DNA of 64,000 bases from Actinocatenispora sera (GTDB taxonomy: Bacteria > Actinomycetota > Actinomycetes > Mycobacteriales > Micromonosporaceae), in NCBI RefSeq assembly GCF_018324685.1, contig NZ_AP023354.1:5828001-5892000 (forward strand). Reading direction: 5' to 3'. The notes beneath the pieces are model-generated. The model was not told where the DNA came from. It did no database searches and saw only the letters and a program-made list of their open reading frames with translations. Positions 19,397 to 28,179 of this stretch are shown here, piece by piece. Each line of letters begins with the position of its first letter. Within the stretch, counting starts at the first letter, position 1. The position numbers and the translations under genes were made by a program.

Positions 19397-21945
19397 GTAC
19401 GGTGGCGCCGACCGAGCCGTTGGACGCGGCGCTGCGCGAGACGCTGGGCCGGCTGGCCCGGGTACCGCAGCTGCTGGTGGCGGTGGACTACGACGGCACG
19501 CTGGCGCCGATCGTGGGCGACCCGGCGGCGGCCCGGCCGCTGCCGGAGGCGGTGACCGCGCTGCGCGCGCTGGCGGAGCTGCCGCAGACGAAGGTCGCGG
19601 TGGTGTCCGGACGGTCGCTGCGCGACCTGGCCGCCCTGTCGCGGCTGCCCAGCGAGATCCACCTGGTCGGCAGCCACGGCTCGGAGTTCGACGTCGGGTT
19701 CGTGCAGCAGCTGTCCGAGGAGGCCCGGCAGCTGCGTACCACGCTGCAGCAGCAGGTACAGCGGATCGCCGCCGGAGCGCCGGGGGTCCGGCTGGAGGCG
19801 AAGCCGGCCAGCATCGCGGTGCACACCCGGACCGCGAGCGACGAGGTCGCCGCGAGCGTGAACGCGGCGGTACGGTCCGGCCCGGCGACGCTGCCCGGGG
19901 TGCACGTGACCGAGGGCAAGAAGGTGATCGAGCTGTCGGTGGTGCACACCGACAAGGGCACCGCACTGGACACGTTGCGCAGCCGGCTGGGCGCCTCGGC
20001 GGTGCTGTTCGTGGGCGACGACGTCACGGACGAGAACGGCTTCGCCCGGCTGCGCGGCCCGGACGTCGGGGTGAAGGTCGGCTTCGGCGACACGCGGGCG
20101 ACGCACCGGGTGGCCGATCCGATCGAGGTCGCGAAGCTGCTCGCGCTGGTGCTCGACATCCGCCGCCGCTGGCTGTACGGGGAGCGCGCGGTGCCGATCG
20201 AGCGGCACTCGATGCTCGCCGGCGGCGACAACCTGGCGCTGGTGACCCCGGACGCCCGGATCACCTGGCTGTGCCATCCGCGACCGGACTCGGCGGCGAT
20301 CTTCGCCGACCTGCTCGGCGGCAGCCCGGCCGGGTACTTCGGTGTCGCGCCGCAGCGGGGCGGCCTGCCGCTGGGGCAGAAGTACCTCGGTGGCTCGATG
20401 ACCGTGCAGACGCGCTGGTCCGGGTTGACCGTCACCGACTGGCTCGATTCGACGGGGCCGGCGAACCGCACCACCCTGGTCCGGCAGCTGACCGGTACCG
20501 TCACGGTCCGGGTGCAGTTCGCGCCGCGGCCGGAGTTCGGCCAGGTGGCGGTGCGGCTGCAGCCGCTGGGCGACGGGCTGGTGATGCTCGGGTCCAACGA
20601 GCCGGCGGTGCTCTACTCCCCCGGCGTCGACTGGGACATCGTCCAGGAGGGCGAGCACGACACCGCCCACGCGCTGATCGACCTGCGGGCCGCGGGGGGC
20701 AGCGCGGTGCTGGAGCTGCGCTGCGGCACCGACAGCCTGGATCCGGCGCCGTTACCGGTCGAACACCGGGCCGACGAGACGGCGACGCAGTGGCGGCGCT
20801 GGTTGGACGGGTTGCGGCTGCCGGGGGTGAGCACCGAGCTGGTGGCGCGCAGCGCGCTGACGCTGCGCGCGCTGACCTACCGGCCGACCGGGGCGATCCT
20901 CGCTGCCGGGACGTCCAGCCTGCCGGAGGATCTGGGCGGGGTGCGCAACTGGGACTACCGGTACTGCTGGCTGCGCGACGCGGCGCTGGCGGCCCGGGCG
21001 CTGGTCGATCTGGGTTCGGTCGACGAGGCGGAGGGGCTGCTCGCCTGGACCGCGGGGGTGATCGACCGTACCGGCGGGCATCCGGAGCGGCTGCACCCGC
21101 TGTACACGGTGGAGGGTCAGACGCTCGGGCCGGAGGCGGTCATCGACACGCTGCCCGGTTACGCCGGCTCCCGGCCGGTGCGGGTCGGCAACGCGGCGAA
21201 CAAGCAGCTGCAGCTCGACGTGTTCGGCCCGATCGCCGATCTGGTCGACGCGGTCGCGCAGCGCCGCGGCGTGATCAGCGACTTCGACCGCGAGGTGCTG
21301 AGCGCGATGGTCGACGCGGTGGCGCACCGCTGGTTCGAGCCGGACCACGGCATCTGGGAGCAGCGCCAGCCGCCCCGGCACCACGTGTACTCGAAGGTGA
21401 TGTGCTGGCAGACGGTCGACCGCGCGCTGAACGTGGCGGCCCGGCACGGGCTGCCGGAGCGGCCGGACTGGGTCGAGCTGCGCGCCGCGATCGCCGAGAA
21501 CGTGCTGGAGTACGGCTGGAACGAGCAGGTCGGCGCCTACACCACCGCGTACGACGGGATCGACCTGGACGCGGCCTCGCTGTGGGTGGGGCTGTCCGGG
21601 CTGCTCGCCGACGACGATCCGCGGTTCCTGTCCACGGTGCTCGCGATCGAGGCGGAGCTGCGCAGTGGCCCGGTGGTCTACCGGTACCGCTCGGACGACG
21701 GGATGCCCGGCACCGAGGGCGGCTTCCACGTGTGCACCGCGTGGCTGATCGAGTCGTACCTGCGCACCGGTCGCCGGGCCGACGCCGAGGAACTGTACGG
21801 GCAGCTGATCGCGTGCGCCGGGCCGACCGGGCTGCTGCCCGAGCAGTACGATCCGCTCGCCGAGCGGGGCCTCGGCAACCATCCGCAGGCGTACAGCCAT
21901 CTGGGCCTGATCCGCTGCGCCCTCCTACTCGACTCCCGCCCCTGA
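19393..21945 (+). CDS. otsB: Trehalose-6-phosphate phosphatase fused to a GH15 trehalase-type domain
   Basis: The 850-residue protein has two enzymes in one chain. Residues 1 to about 255 are an OtsB-type HAD phosphatase: DYDGT nucleophile motif at 32-36 and VGDDVTDENGF near 210. Residues about 265-850 are a GH15 glucoamylase/trehalase domain with RNWDYRYCWLRDA, an acid-type glutamate in GIWEQR and a base-type glutamate in LLPEQYD. Actinobacterial GH15 enzymes include true trehalases. The fusion could make trehalose from its phosphate and also cleave trehalose to glucose, unless the second domain acts on another glucoside. It is the last gene of the trehalose pair and converges on ectD. Confidence 0.9.
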   Translation: MSTVAPTEPLDAALRETLGRLARVPQLLVAVDYDGTLAPIVGDPAAARPLPEAVTALRALAELPQTKVAVVSGRSLRDLAALSRLPSEIHLVGSHGSEFDVGFVQQLSEEARQLRTTLQQQVQRIAAGAPGVRLEAKPASIAVHTRTASDEVAASVNAAVRSGPATLPGVHVTEGKKVIELSVVHTDKGTALDTLRSRLGASAVLFVGDDVTDENGFARLRGPDVGVKVGFGDTRATHRVADPIEVAKLLALVLDIRRRWLYGERAVPIERHSMLAGGDNLALVTPDARITWLCHPRPDSAAIFADLLGGSPAGYFGVAPQRGGLPLGQKYLGGSMTVQTRWSGLTVTDWLDSTGPANRTTLVRQLTGTVTVRVQFAPRPEFGQVAVRLQPLGDGLVMLGSNEPAVLYSPGVDWDIVQEGEHDTAHALIDLRAAGGSAVLELRCGTDSLDPAPLPVEHRADETATQWRRWLDGLRLPGVSTELVARSALTLRALTYRPTGAILAAGTSSLPEDLGGVRNWDYRYCWLRDAALAARALVDLGSVDEAEGLLAWTAGVIDRTGGHPERLHPLYTVEGQTLGPEAVIDTLPGYAGSRPVRVGNAANKQLQLDVFGPIADLVDAVAQRRGVISDFDREVLSAMVDAVAHRWFEPDHGIWEQRQPPRHHVYSKVMCWQTVDRALNVAARHGLPERPDWVELRAAIAENVLEYGWNEQVGAYTTAYDGIDLDAASLWVGLSGLLADDDPRFLSTVLAIEAELRSGPVVYRYRSDDGMPGTEGGFHVCTAWLIESYLRTGRRADAEELYGQLIACAGPTGLLPEQYDPLAERGLGNHPQAYSHLGLIRCALLLDSRP

Positions 21946-21974
21946 CCCACCCCACCTCACCCCGCCCCAGGAAG

Positions 21975-22092
21975 TTGATCAAGGCCCCAGGAAGTTGATC
22001 AAGGGATCCGCGCACGACATCCTGGACGTTCGTGTACGGATCCCTTGATCAACGACGCGGCCTCTTGATCAACGACGCGGCCCCTTGATCAA
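21975..22092. repeat. Array of five TTGATCAA palindromes
   Basis: TTGATCAA occurs at 21975, 21995, 22045, 22065 and 22085. The first two are 20 bases apart, as are the last three. The flanking bases are also repeated (AGGAAG before the first pair; CGACGCGGCC after members of the second group). The array fills the gap between the convergent otsB and ectD genes. Confidence 0.9.
21995..22052. terminator. Bidirectional hairpin between otsB and ectD
   Basis: TTGATCAAGGGATCCG (21995-22010) and CGGATCCCTTGATCAA (22037-22052) are perfect 16-base arms with a 26-base loop. Its position between two convergent genes makes it the likely terminator for both operons. Confidence 0.75.
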
Positions 22093-22149
22093 CCGCGGGG
22101 GCCGAGCCGGGGAGCGCGCGGAGGGGCGGCGGCCCGGGGGCGCGGTGGG

Positions 22150-23058
22150 TCAGCCGACCGGGGTGAAGTCCCGGCTGGCGATGAACGGCGGGCGCGGCGA
22201 CGGGGCCGCGAACGGCTCCACCGTGGCGTTCTCCACGCTGTTGAACACCACGAAGATGTTCGACCGCGGCCACGGCGTGATGTTGCCGTTGGAGCCGTGC
22301 ATGCAGTTGCAGTCGAAGATCGTCGCCGACCCGGCCGGCCCGGTGAACTGCTCGATGCCGTGCTTGTTCGCGAGCAGCTTGAGGCTGTCCTGGTCCGGGG
22401 TGCCGATCTCCTGTTCCTTCAGCGACTGCTTGTAGTGCTCCGCCGGCGTCTCACCGACACAGGAGACGAACGTGCGGTGCGAGCCCGGCATGATCATCAG
22501 GCAGCCGTTCTGCGCGAAGTTCTCCGTCAGCGCGATGGAGATGCTGCACGCCCGCATCGCCGGCATGCCGTCCTCGGCGTGCCAGGTCTCGAAGTCGGAG
22601 TGCCAGTAGAAGCCGGCGCCACCGAACCCGGGCTTGTAGTTGATCCGGCTCTGGTGCACGTACACGTCGGAGCCGAGGATCTGCCGCGCGCGACCGACGA
22701 CCCGCTCGTCGGCGACGAGCTTCGCCACCAGCTCGGAGATCTTGTGCACCTCGAAGATCGAGCGCACCTCGTTCGACGACTTCTCCACCACGGTGCGCTC
22801 GTCCGCCCGTACCGCCGGGTCGGTGGCGAGCCGGTCCAGCTCGGCGGAGTACAGCTCCACCTCGGCGTCGGTGAGCAGCTGGTCGACGCTGAGGTAGCCG
22901 TTCTTGTCGTAGTCCTCCAGGGTCTGCGTGTCGATCGGCCCCGTCGCACCGGTCGACCAGACCACCGGGTCACGGCGGAAGATCAGGCTCGGCGTCGGAC
23001 GCTTGCGCGTCGGGTACTCGTCGGGCACGGTCGTCGGCAGGGTCACGGTCGTGGTCAT
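22150..23058 (-). CDS. ectD: Ectoine 5-hydroxylase EctD
   Basis: The 302-residue non-haem Fe(II)/2-oxoglutarate dioxygenase converts ectoine to 5-hydroxyectoine. The iron ligands are visible as H153 and D155 in [17 protein letters not shown], the EctD signature, and H254 in CNCMHGSNG. Length is standard for EctD. The start overlaps the ectC stop by four bases, so it is the last gene of ectABCD. Its presence means that both ectoine and hydroxyectoine can be made. Confidence 0.96.
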   Translation of the reverse strand: MTTTVTLPTTVPDEYPTRKRPTPSLIFRRDPVVWSTGATGPIDTQTLEDYDKNGYLSVDQLLTDAEVELYSAELDRLATDPAVRADERTVVEKSSNEVRSIFEVHKISELVAKLVADERVVGRARQILGSDVYVHQSRINYKPGFGGAGFYWHSDFETWHAEDGMPAMRACSISIALTENFAQNGCLMIMPGSHRTFVSCVGETPAEHYKQSLKEQEIGTPDQDSLKLLANKHGIEQFTGPAGSATIFDCNCMHGSNGNITPWPRSNIFVVFNSVENATVEPFAAPSPRPPFIASRDFTPVG

Positions 23059-23468
23059 GCGGACACCTCCTGGGTGGTCTCTTCTTCGACGATCAGCGGG
23101 TAGACACCGTTGTCGTCGTGCACCTCACGGCCGGTCACCGGCGGGTTGAACACGCAGATCGTGCGGATGTCGGTGATGGGGCGCATGATGTGGTGCTCGT
23201 GCCCGTCGAGCAGGTACATGGTGCCGGGCACGATGTGGTGCTTCTCGCCGGTCTCGGCGTTGGTCAGCTCGGCCTCGCCCTCGATGCACAGCACCGCCTC
23301 GATGTGGTTCGCGTACCACATGTGCGTCTCGGTGCCGGCGTACATCACCGTCTCGTGCAGCGAGAAGCCGACCTTCTCCTTCGCCAGCACCAACCGCTTG
23401 CTGCGCCAGGTGGCCGCCTTGACGTCGCGGTCGGTCTCGGTGATGTCGGCAAGTGAACGAACGATCAT
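23055..23468 (-). CDS. ectC: L-ectoine synthase EctC
   Basis: The 137-residue cupin cyclises N-gamma-acetyl-diaminobutyrate to ectoine. Characteristic stretches are [30 protein letters not shown] and [13 protein letters not shown] with [17 protein letters not shown]. Length is standard. It follows ectB by 12 bases and overlaps ectD by four. Confidence 0.96.
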   Translation of the reverse strand: MIVRSLADITETDRDVKAATWRSKRLVLAKEKVGFSLHETVMYAGTETHMWYANHIEAVLCIEGEAELTNAETGEKHHIVPGTMYLLDGHEHHIMRPITDIRTICVFNPPVTGREVHDDNGVYPLIVEEETTQEVSA

Positions 23469-23480
23469 TGGTCCTCCAGC

Positions 23481-24734
23481 TCAGTGTGCGGCGTCGGCGA
23501 CCGCGTCGGTGAGGATCTCGAGTCCCTCACCCAGTTCGTCGTGGCCGATCGTCAACGCGGGCATCAGCTTGGCGACCTCGCCGTCCGCACCGGCCGTCTC
23601 GATGAGCAGGCCGCGGTCGAACGCGCCGGTCACCACCTTCGCCGCCACGTCCGCGTCGGCGAAGGCGAGGCCCCAGGCGAGTCCCCGCCCGCGTACCGCG
23701 ATGTCGAGCTCGGCGTGCTTCGACGCGATGGCGGTGAGCGCCGACTCGACCACCTCGCCCTTCGTCGCCGTCTGGGCCGGCAGCAGGTCGTCGGTCCAGA
23801 ACAGTTCGAGGGCCCGGGCCGCGGTCACGAACGCCGGATTGTTGCCCCGGAACGTACCGTTGTGCTCGCCCGGTGACCACACGTCCAGTTCCGGCCGCAG
23901 CAGCACCAGCGCGAGCGGCAGCCCGTAGCCGCCGATCGACTTGGACAGGCAGACGATGTCCGGCTCGATGCCGGCCACCTCGAAGCTGAAGAACGGCCCG
24001 GTGCGGCCGCACCCCATCTGCACGTCGTCGACGATGAGCAGGATGTCGTGCCGTTTGCACAGCTCGGCCAGGGAGCGCAGCCATTCCGGCCGGGCCACGT
24101 TGATGCCGCCCTCGCCCTGCACGGTCTCCACGATGACCGCCGCCGGCGCGTTCAGCCCGCTGCCCGAATCGGCCAGCAGCCGCTCGAACCACAGGAAGTC
24201 CGGCACCTGGCCGTCCAGATAGTTGTCGAACGGCATCGGCGTGGCGTGGACCAGCGGAATGCCGGCACCGCCGCGTTTCATCGCGTTTCCGGTGACCGAC
24301 AATGAACCGAGGGTCATCCCGTGGAAACCATGTGTGAAGCTGATGATCGACTCGCGCCCGGTCACCTTGCGGGCCAGCTTCAACGCCGCCTCGACCGCGT
24401 TGGTACCGGTGGGGCCGGGGAACTGCACCTTGTAGTCCAGGCCGCGCGGAGCCAGCACGTACTCGCGCAAAGCCGCCAGCAGATCGCGTTTCGCGGTGGT
24501 GTGCATGTCCAGCCCGTGCGTCACGCCGTCACGCTCGAGGTAGGCGAGCAACGCCCGTTTCAGCTCGGGATGGTTGTGGCCATAGTTCAGTGCGCCCGCG
24601 CCTGCGAAGAAATCAAGGTAGGGGCGACCGTTCTCGTCGTACATTCGGCTACCGACGGCATGGTCGAAAGCGACCGGCCATGTCCGGCAGTAACTACGGA
24701 CTTCGGATTCGAGATCGGCGAAGAGATTCATCAT
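23481..24734 (-). CDS. ectB: Diaminobutyrate--2-oxoglutarate transaminase EctB
   Basis: The 417-residue class III PLP aminotransferase makes L-2,4-diaminobutyrate from aspartate semialdehyde. The cofactor lysine is K265 in CLSKSIGGYG, and VDDVQMGCGRTG at about 235-246 binds the PLP ring nitrogen. Two adjacent ATGs (24734 and 24731) lie just after GGAGG, so the exact start is uncertain by one codon. It is the second gene of the ect operon, 24 bases after ectA. Confidence 0.95.
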   Translation of the reverse strand: MMNLFADLESEVRSYCRTWPVAFDHAVGSRMYDENGRPYLDFFAGAGALNYGHNHPELKRALLAYLERDGVTHGLDMHTTAKRDLLAALREYVLAPRGLDYKVQFPGPTGTNAVEAALKLARKVTGRESIISFTHGFHGMTLGSLSVTGNAMKRGGAGIPLVHATPMPFDNYLDGQVPDFLWFERLLADSGSGLNAPAAVIVETVQGEGGINVARPEWLRSLAELCKRHDILLIVDDVQMGCGRTGPFFSFEVAGIEPDIVCLSKSIGGYGLPLALVLLRPELDVWSPGEHNGTFRGNNPAFVTAARALELFWTDDLLPAQTATKGEVVESALTAIASKHAELDIAVRGRGLAWGLAFADADVAAKVVTGAFDRGLLIETAGADGEVAKLMPALTIGHDELGEGLEILTDAVADAAH

Positions 24735-24758
24735 CCTCCGTCGGTTGTTCGGTTGTGG

Positions 24759-25310
24759 TCAGCGTGGCAGCGGACCGATTCGGAACAACACCTCCTCGTT
24801 GTGCGGGCCACCACTGAAATGCTCTTCGGTAAACAGGGATTGTTTGGTGAGCGAGGCACCGCGAGCGCGGGCGAATCCCGCGAACAGACGTGCCGAGGGC
24901 ACGTTGTCTGGTGTCACCGTGGCCTCCAGGAAGACCACGGACTGCGTCCTCGCAACCCGATCGACCAGCGCGTCCAGCGCGCGTACGGCCAATCCACGCC
25001 GCCGGTATGCGGCGTCGACCGCCACCTGCCAGACAAACAGCGTGTCCGGCGCATCGGGGCGCAGGTACCCGGTGACGAACGAGGCCACCGAGTCACCGAC
25101 ACAGCCGACCACCGAGGTGGCCGCGAAATCACGGCACCACAGCAGATAGCTGTATTCGGAGTTGACGTCGAGCGTGCCGGAATCGGCCGCCAGCCGCCAG
25201 AGTCGGGTTCCGTCGGCAACCGTCGGAGCCCGAAACACGACCGAGCCACCGCGATCGTCGGTCATCGACTCGACGGTCGCGCTTGGCGAATCCTGCGGTT
25301 GCCCGGTCAT
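24759..25310 (-). CDS. ectA: Diaminobutyrate acetyltransferase EctA
   Basis: The 183-residue GNAT enzyme acetylates L-2,4-diaminobutyrate at the gamma amino group. Family signatures include LDVNSEYSYLLWCRDFA and the acetyl-CoA loop VDAAYRRRGLAVRALDAL. The N-terminal 15-25 residues vary in the family; an internal ATG (MTDDRGG, 15 residues in) is an alternative start. It is the first gene of ectABCD, about 95 bases downstream of an AT-rich promoter. Confidence 0.93.
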   Translation of the reverse strand: MTGQPQDSPSATVESMTDDRGGSVVFRAPTVADGTRLWRLAADSGTLDVNSEYSYLLWCRDFAATSVVGCVGDSVASFVTGYLRPDAPDTLFVWQVAVDAAYRRRGLAVRALDALVDRVARTQSVVFLEATVTPDNVPSARLFAGFARARGASLTKQSLFTEEHFSGGPHNEEVLFRIGPLPR

Positions 25311-25407
25311 GGCTGCCGACGATAGCCGGGGCGCACTGACCGCTCAACCGGAACGGGCCACAGAAGGCCCGGATTCCCAATAGCCACAACAGATCCCGAG
25401 AAACTGT

Positions 25408-25436
25408 GGCATAATTAACAGAAAATAATCCGGCAA
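25408..25436 (-). promoter_or_regulatory. Putative promoter of the ectABCD operon
   Basis: On the minus strand a -35-like TTGCCG (25431-25436) and a -10-like TATGCC (25408-25413) are separated by exactly 17 bases. The spacer is very AT-rich (ATTATTTTCTGTTAAT), unusual for this DNA. This is the only strongly AT-rich patch near ectA. Salt-induced ect promoters are often AT-rich, so osmotic control is plausible but not shown. Confidence 0.5.
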
Positions 25437-25573
25437 AAACTCTGGCCAGGCGACCCGCCCGACCGGTAACGTAACTCAGATCCCCTGATGCACGCTGCGC
25501 TCCTCCAGCGCCGCCGCCGGCGGCCCCGGAAAGTGCCGCCAGCGGTGATTCGAAGCCCTGCCAGGAGCGTGGA

Positions 25574-26827
25574 TCAGCCGGCGCCGATGGCGTCGACGAC
25601 CGGGCCGATCACCACGACCGCCGGGGCGCCGATCCCCTGCCGGTCCGCCGCCGCCGCAATCGTCGCCAGCGTCGCCCGCACCGTTCTCTGCTGCGGCGTC
25701 CCGCCGCGCTCCACCACGGCCGCCGGCGTGCCGCCGGCCCGACCGAGCTCGATCAACCGGGCCGCGATCGAGGCCAGGTTCGCCACGGCCATCAGCAGCA
25801 CCACGGTGCCGCGCAGCCGGGCCAGCGCCGCCCAGTCGACCAGCGAACCCGGATGCTCCGGCGGGAGGTGACCGGAGCACACCACCAGCTCGTGCGTGAG
25901 GCCGCGATGGGTGACCGGGATGCCGGCCAGCCCCGGTACCGCGATCGCGCTGGACACGCCGGGGACCACCGTCACCGGCACACCGGCCGCGAGGCAGGCC
26001 GCCGCCTCCTCGCCGCCACGGCCGAATACGAACGGGTCGCCGCCCTTGAGCCGGACGACGAACCGGCCGGCCAGCGCGCGCTCCACCAGGACCTCGTTGA
26101 TCGACTCCTGGGCGAGCTGACGCCCGCGCGGGATCTTCGCCGCGTCGATCACCTCGACGTCGCCGCGCAGCCCGTCCAGCAGCAGCTGCGGCGCCAGCCG
26201 GTCGACCACCACGACGTTGGCCCGCGACAGCAGCCGCCGACCACGCACGGTGATCAGTTCCGGATCGCCGGGCCCGGCCCCGACCAGCGCCACCCCGGGC
26301 ACCGGGCGCGGCGACGCCGGTACCAGCCGGCCCGCGGGCGACGGTTCCGGGTGCCGGAACCGGGGGGAGTCGAGGCTACCGTCGGCCAGGCCGGCGGCGA
26401 TCGCCTCGCGCAGCCGTACCGACCGGCGCGGGTCGCCGCCACCCCACACGGCGACGGTCAACTCGTCGGCACCGGTGACGGTCGGCGTCCAGGCGCTCGC
26501 CGCCGCCGCGTCGTCGGCCCGGACGCAGAACACCCGGCGTTGGGACGCCGCATCCGACACCGCGGCGTTCGCGGCCGGGTCATCGGTGGCGGCCAGTACC
26601 AGCCACTGACCATCCACATCGGACGGTGTGAACGCCCTTTGCTGCCAATGGATCTCGCCGAGGGAGGCACGCTCGTCCAGAGCCGGCGTCGCGGCCGGTG
26701 CGACCAGCGTGACGACCGCGTCCGCGGCGAGCAGGGCGGGGATCCGGCGCTGCGCGACCGCGCCGCCCCCCACCACCAACACCGGGCGGCCAGCAAGCCG
26801 CAGACCCAGCGGGTACAGCTCGCTCAC
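25574..26827 (-). CDS. Siroheme synthase-type fusion: precorrin-2 dehydrogenase plus uroporphyrinogen-III methyltransferase
   Basis: The protein is 417 residues. About residues 1-155 form a CysG-N/SirC-like domain with NAD motif VVGGGAVAQRRIPALL. About residues 172-417 form the SUMT (CobA) domain with VGAGPGDPELITVRG, RLKGGDPFVFGRGGEEA and the PGVSSA loop. It methylates uroporphyrinogen III and oxidises precorrin-2, feeding siroheme and cobalamin. The GTG at 26827 overlaps the stop of cobC by four bases. The dedicated middle helical domain of full CysG is short here, so ferrochelatase activity is uncertain. Confidence 0.9.
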   Translation of the reverse strand: MSELYPLGLRLAGRPVLVVGGGAVAQRRIPALLAADAVVTLVAPAATPALDERASLGEIHWQQRAFTPSDVDGQWLVLAATDDPAANAAVSDAASQRRVFCVRADDAAAASAWTPTVTGADELTVAVWGGGDPRRSVRLREAIAAGLADGSLDSPRFRHPEPSPAGRLVPASPRPVPGVALVGAGPGDPELITVRGRRLLSRANVVVVDRLAPQLLLDGLRGDVEVIDAAKIPRGRQLAQESINEVLVERALAGRFVVRLKGGDPFVFGRGGEEAAACLAAGVPVTVVPGVSSAIAVPGLAGIPVTHRGLTHELVVCSGHLPPEHPGSLVDWAALARLRGTVVLLMAVANLASIAARLIELGRAGGTPAAVVERGGTPQQRTVRATLATIAAAADRQGIGAPAVVVIGPVVDAIGAG

Positions 26828-28005
26828 CGGGCACCGCCCGCCGCCGCCAGCGCCGCGACGAACCCGTCGGTGGTACCGGCGTCCCGGACGGTGATGCGCA
26901 GCCAGTCCGGGCCGAGGCCGGGAAACGTGTCGCCGCGGCGCACCGCGTACCCGGCGGAACGAAGCGCCTCGCGCAACCGATCCGCCCCCGGCCGATGGAC
27001 CAACACGAAGCGTGACCTCGGTACGCCGACCACCGGCAGCTCGGCGGCGGCCAGCCGGGCCATCAGGTACCGCCGGTCGGTGTCGAGCTGCTCGGCGATG
27101 CGTCGCTCCGCGGCCACCGCACGGGGCTCGGCAAGTACCCGAGCGGCGGCCAGGGCCGGTGACGACACCGGCCACAGCGGCTGTGCCGCGGCGCAGCGGG
27201 CGACCACGTCGGCCGCCCCGAGCAGGTACCCGACCCGCAGCCCGGCGAGCCCCCACGTCTTGGTGAAGCTGCGGATCACCACCAGGCCGGGCAGGTCGCG
27301 GCGGCCCGCCAGCGACTCCGGCTCACCCGGCACCGTGTCGGCGAACGCCTCGTCGACCACCACGATGCGACCGGGCCGGCACAGCCCCGCGATCGTCTCC
27401 GCCGGGTGCAGTACCGACGTCGGGTTCGTCGGGTTGCCGATCATGACCAGGTCGGCGTCGTCCGGAACCAGTTCCGGCGCCAGCTCGAACGGCGGCGCCA
27501 GCAACACCCGGTCGACCCGGTGGCCGGCCGAGCGCAGCGCCGCCTCCGGCTCGGTGAACTGCGGGTGTACCAGCACCGCGCGGTGCACCGGCAGCGCCCG
27601 CGCCAGCAGCACGAACGCCTCCGCGGCGCCGGCGGTGAGCAGTACCTCGGACTCCGGCCGGCCGTGCCGGGCGGCCACCGCGCCACGGGCCGGGCCCGGA
27701 TCGGGATAGTGCGCGAGGTCGTCGACCGCCGCCCGGACCGCGTCGGCGAGCCAGCCCGGCGCCGGCTCGTGCCGGACGTTGACGGCAAGATCGACGAGGC
27801 CGGGTGCCAGTTCGGTGTCGCCATGGTGACTCAGATCGACGGCGTCAGCCGCTAGGCTCCGCTCCGGAAGCGCGACAAGACGCTCACGCGACGCCACGCT
27901 GAGTGTTCCGTCCGGTGACGCAGCGGTGCGGTCCCCGCTTGCCGATGCGGCCGGAGACACTGCCGCGGGCGTGGCGTCGACCGCGCCCCCCAGATCCATA
28001 GGCAT
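26824..28005 (-). CDS. cobC: CobC-like aminotransferase (threonine-phosphate decarboxylase family, Rv2231c-like)
   Basis: The 393-residue fold-type I PLP enzyme has NPTNPT (191-196), VVDEAF with D218, and the cofactor lysine K249 in SFTKTWGLAGLRVGY. CobC/CobD-type enzymes make aminopropanol phosphate for the cobalamin lower loop. The mycobacterial-type subgroup with CobC annotation is close in length and motifs. The N-terminal 50 residues are an Ala/Ser-rich extension. It is translationally coupled to the siroheme synthase gene downstream, supporting a cobalamin role; histidinol-phosphate transaminase activity cannot be excluded. Confidence 0.83.
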   Translation of the reverse strand: MPMDLGGAVDATPAAVSPAASASGDRTAASPDGTLSVASRERLVALPERSLAADAVDLSHHGDTELAPGLVDLAVNVRHEPAPGWLADAVRAAVDDLAHYPDPGPARGAVAARHGRPESEVLLTAGAAEAFVLLARALPVHRAVLVHPQFTEPEAALRSAGHRVDRVLLAPPFELAPELVPDDADLVMIGNPTNPTSVLHPAETIAGLCRPGRIVVVDEAFADTVPGEPESLAGRRDLPGLVVIRSFTKTWGLAGLRVGYLLGAADVVARCAAAQPLWPVSSPALAAARVLAEPRAVAAERRIAEQLDTDRRYLMARLAAAELPVVGVPRSRFVLVHRPGADRLREALRSAGYAVRRGDTFPGLGPDWLRITVRDAGTTDGFVAALAAAGGAR

Positions 28006-28179
28006 GACGCCATTCTCACAACCGAACGAACGGCCGAGTGTGTGCGGCCCAGTCTTGCCTTAATGTGCCTCGCTGGGATTTCGTGACCCGCGATCCCGGC
28101 ATGCCGGCCGCGCAGCGGCCGGGGCGGAGCAGCAGCGGTCCCGAGAACCGCAGTCTCGGCGTACGGGGAGGATTCAGCG

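Noticed and set aside
21946-22092. CRISPR array
   Set aside because: The TTGATCAA units are 8-base palindromes with repeated, not unique, spacers, and no cas gene is present.
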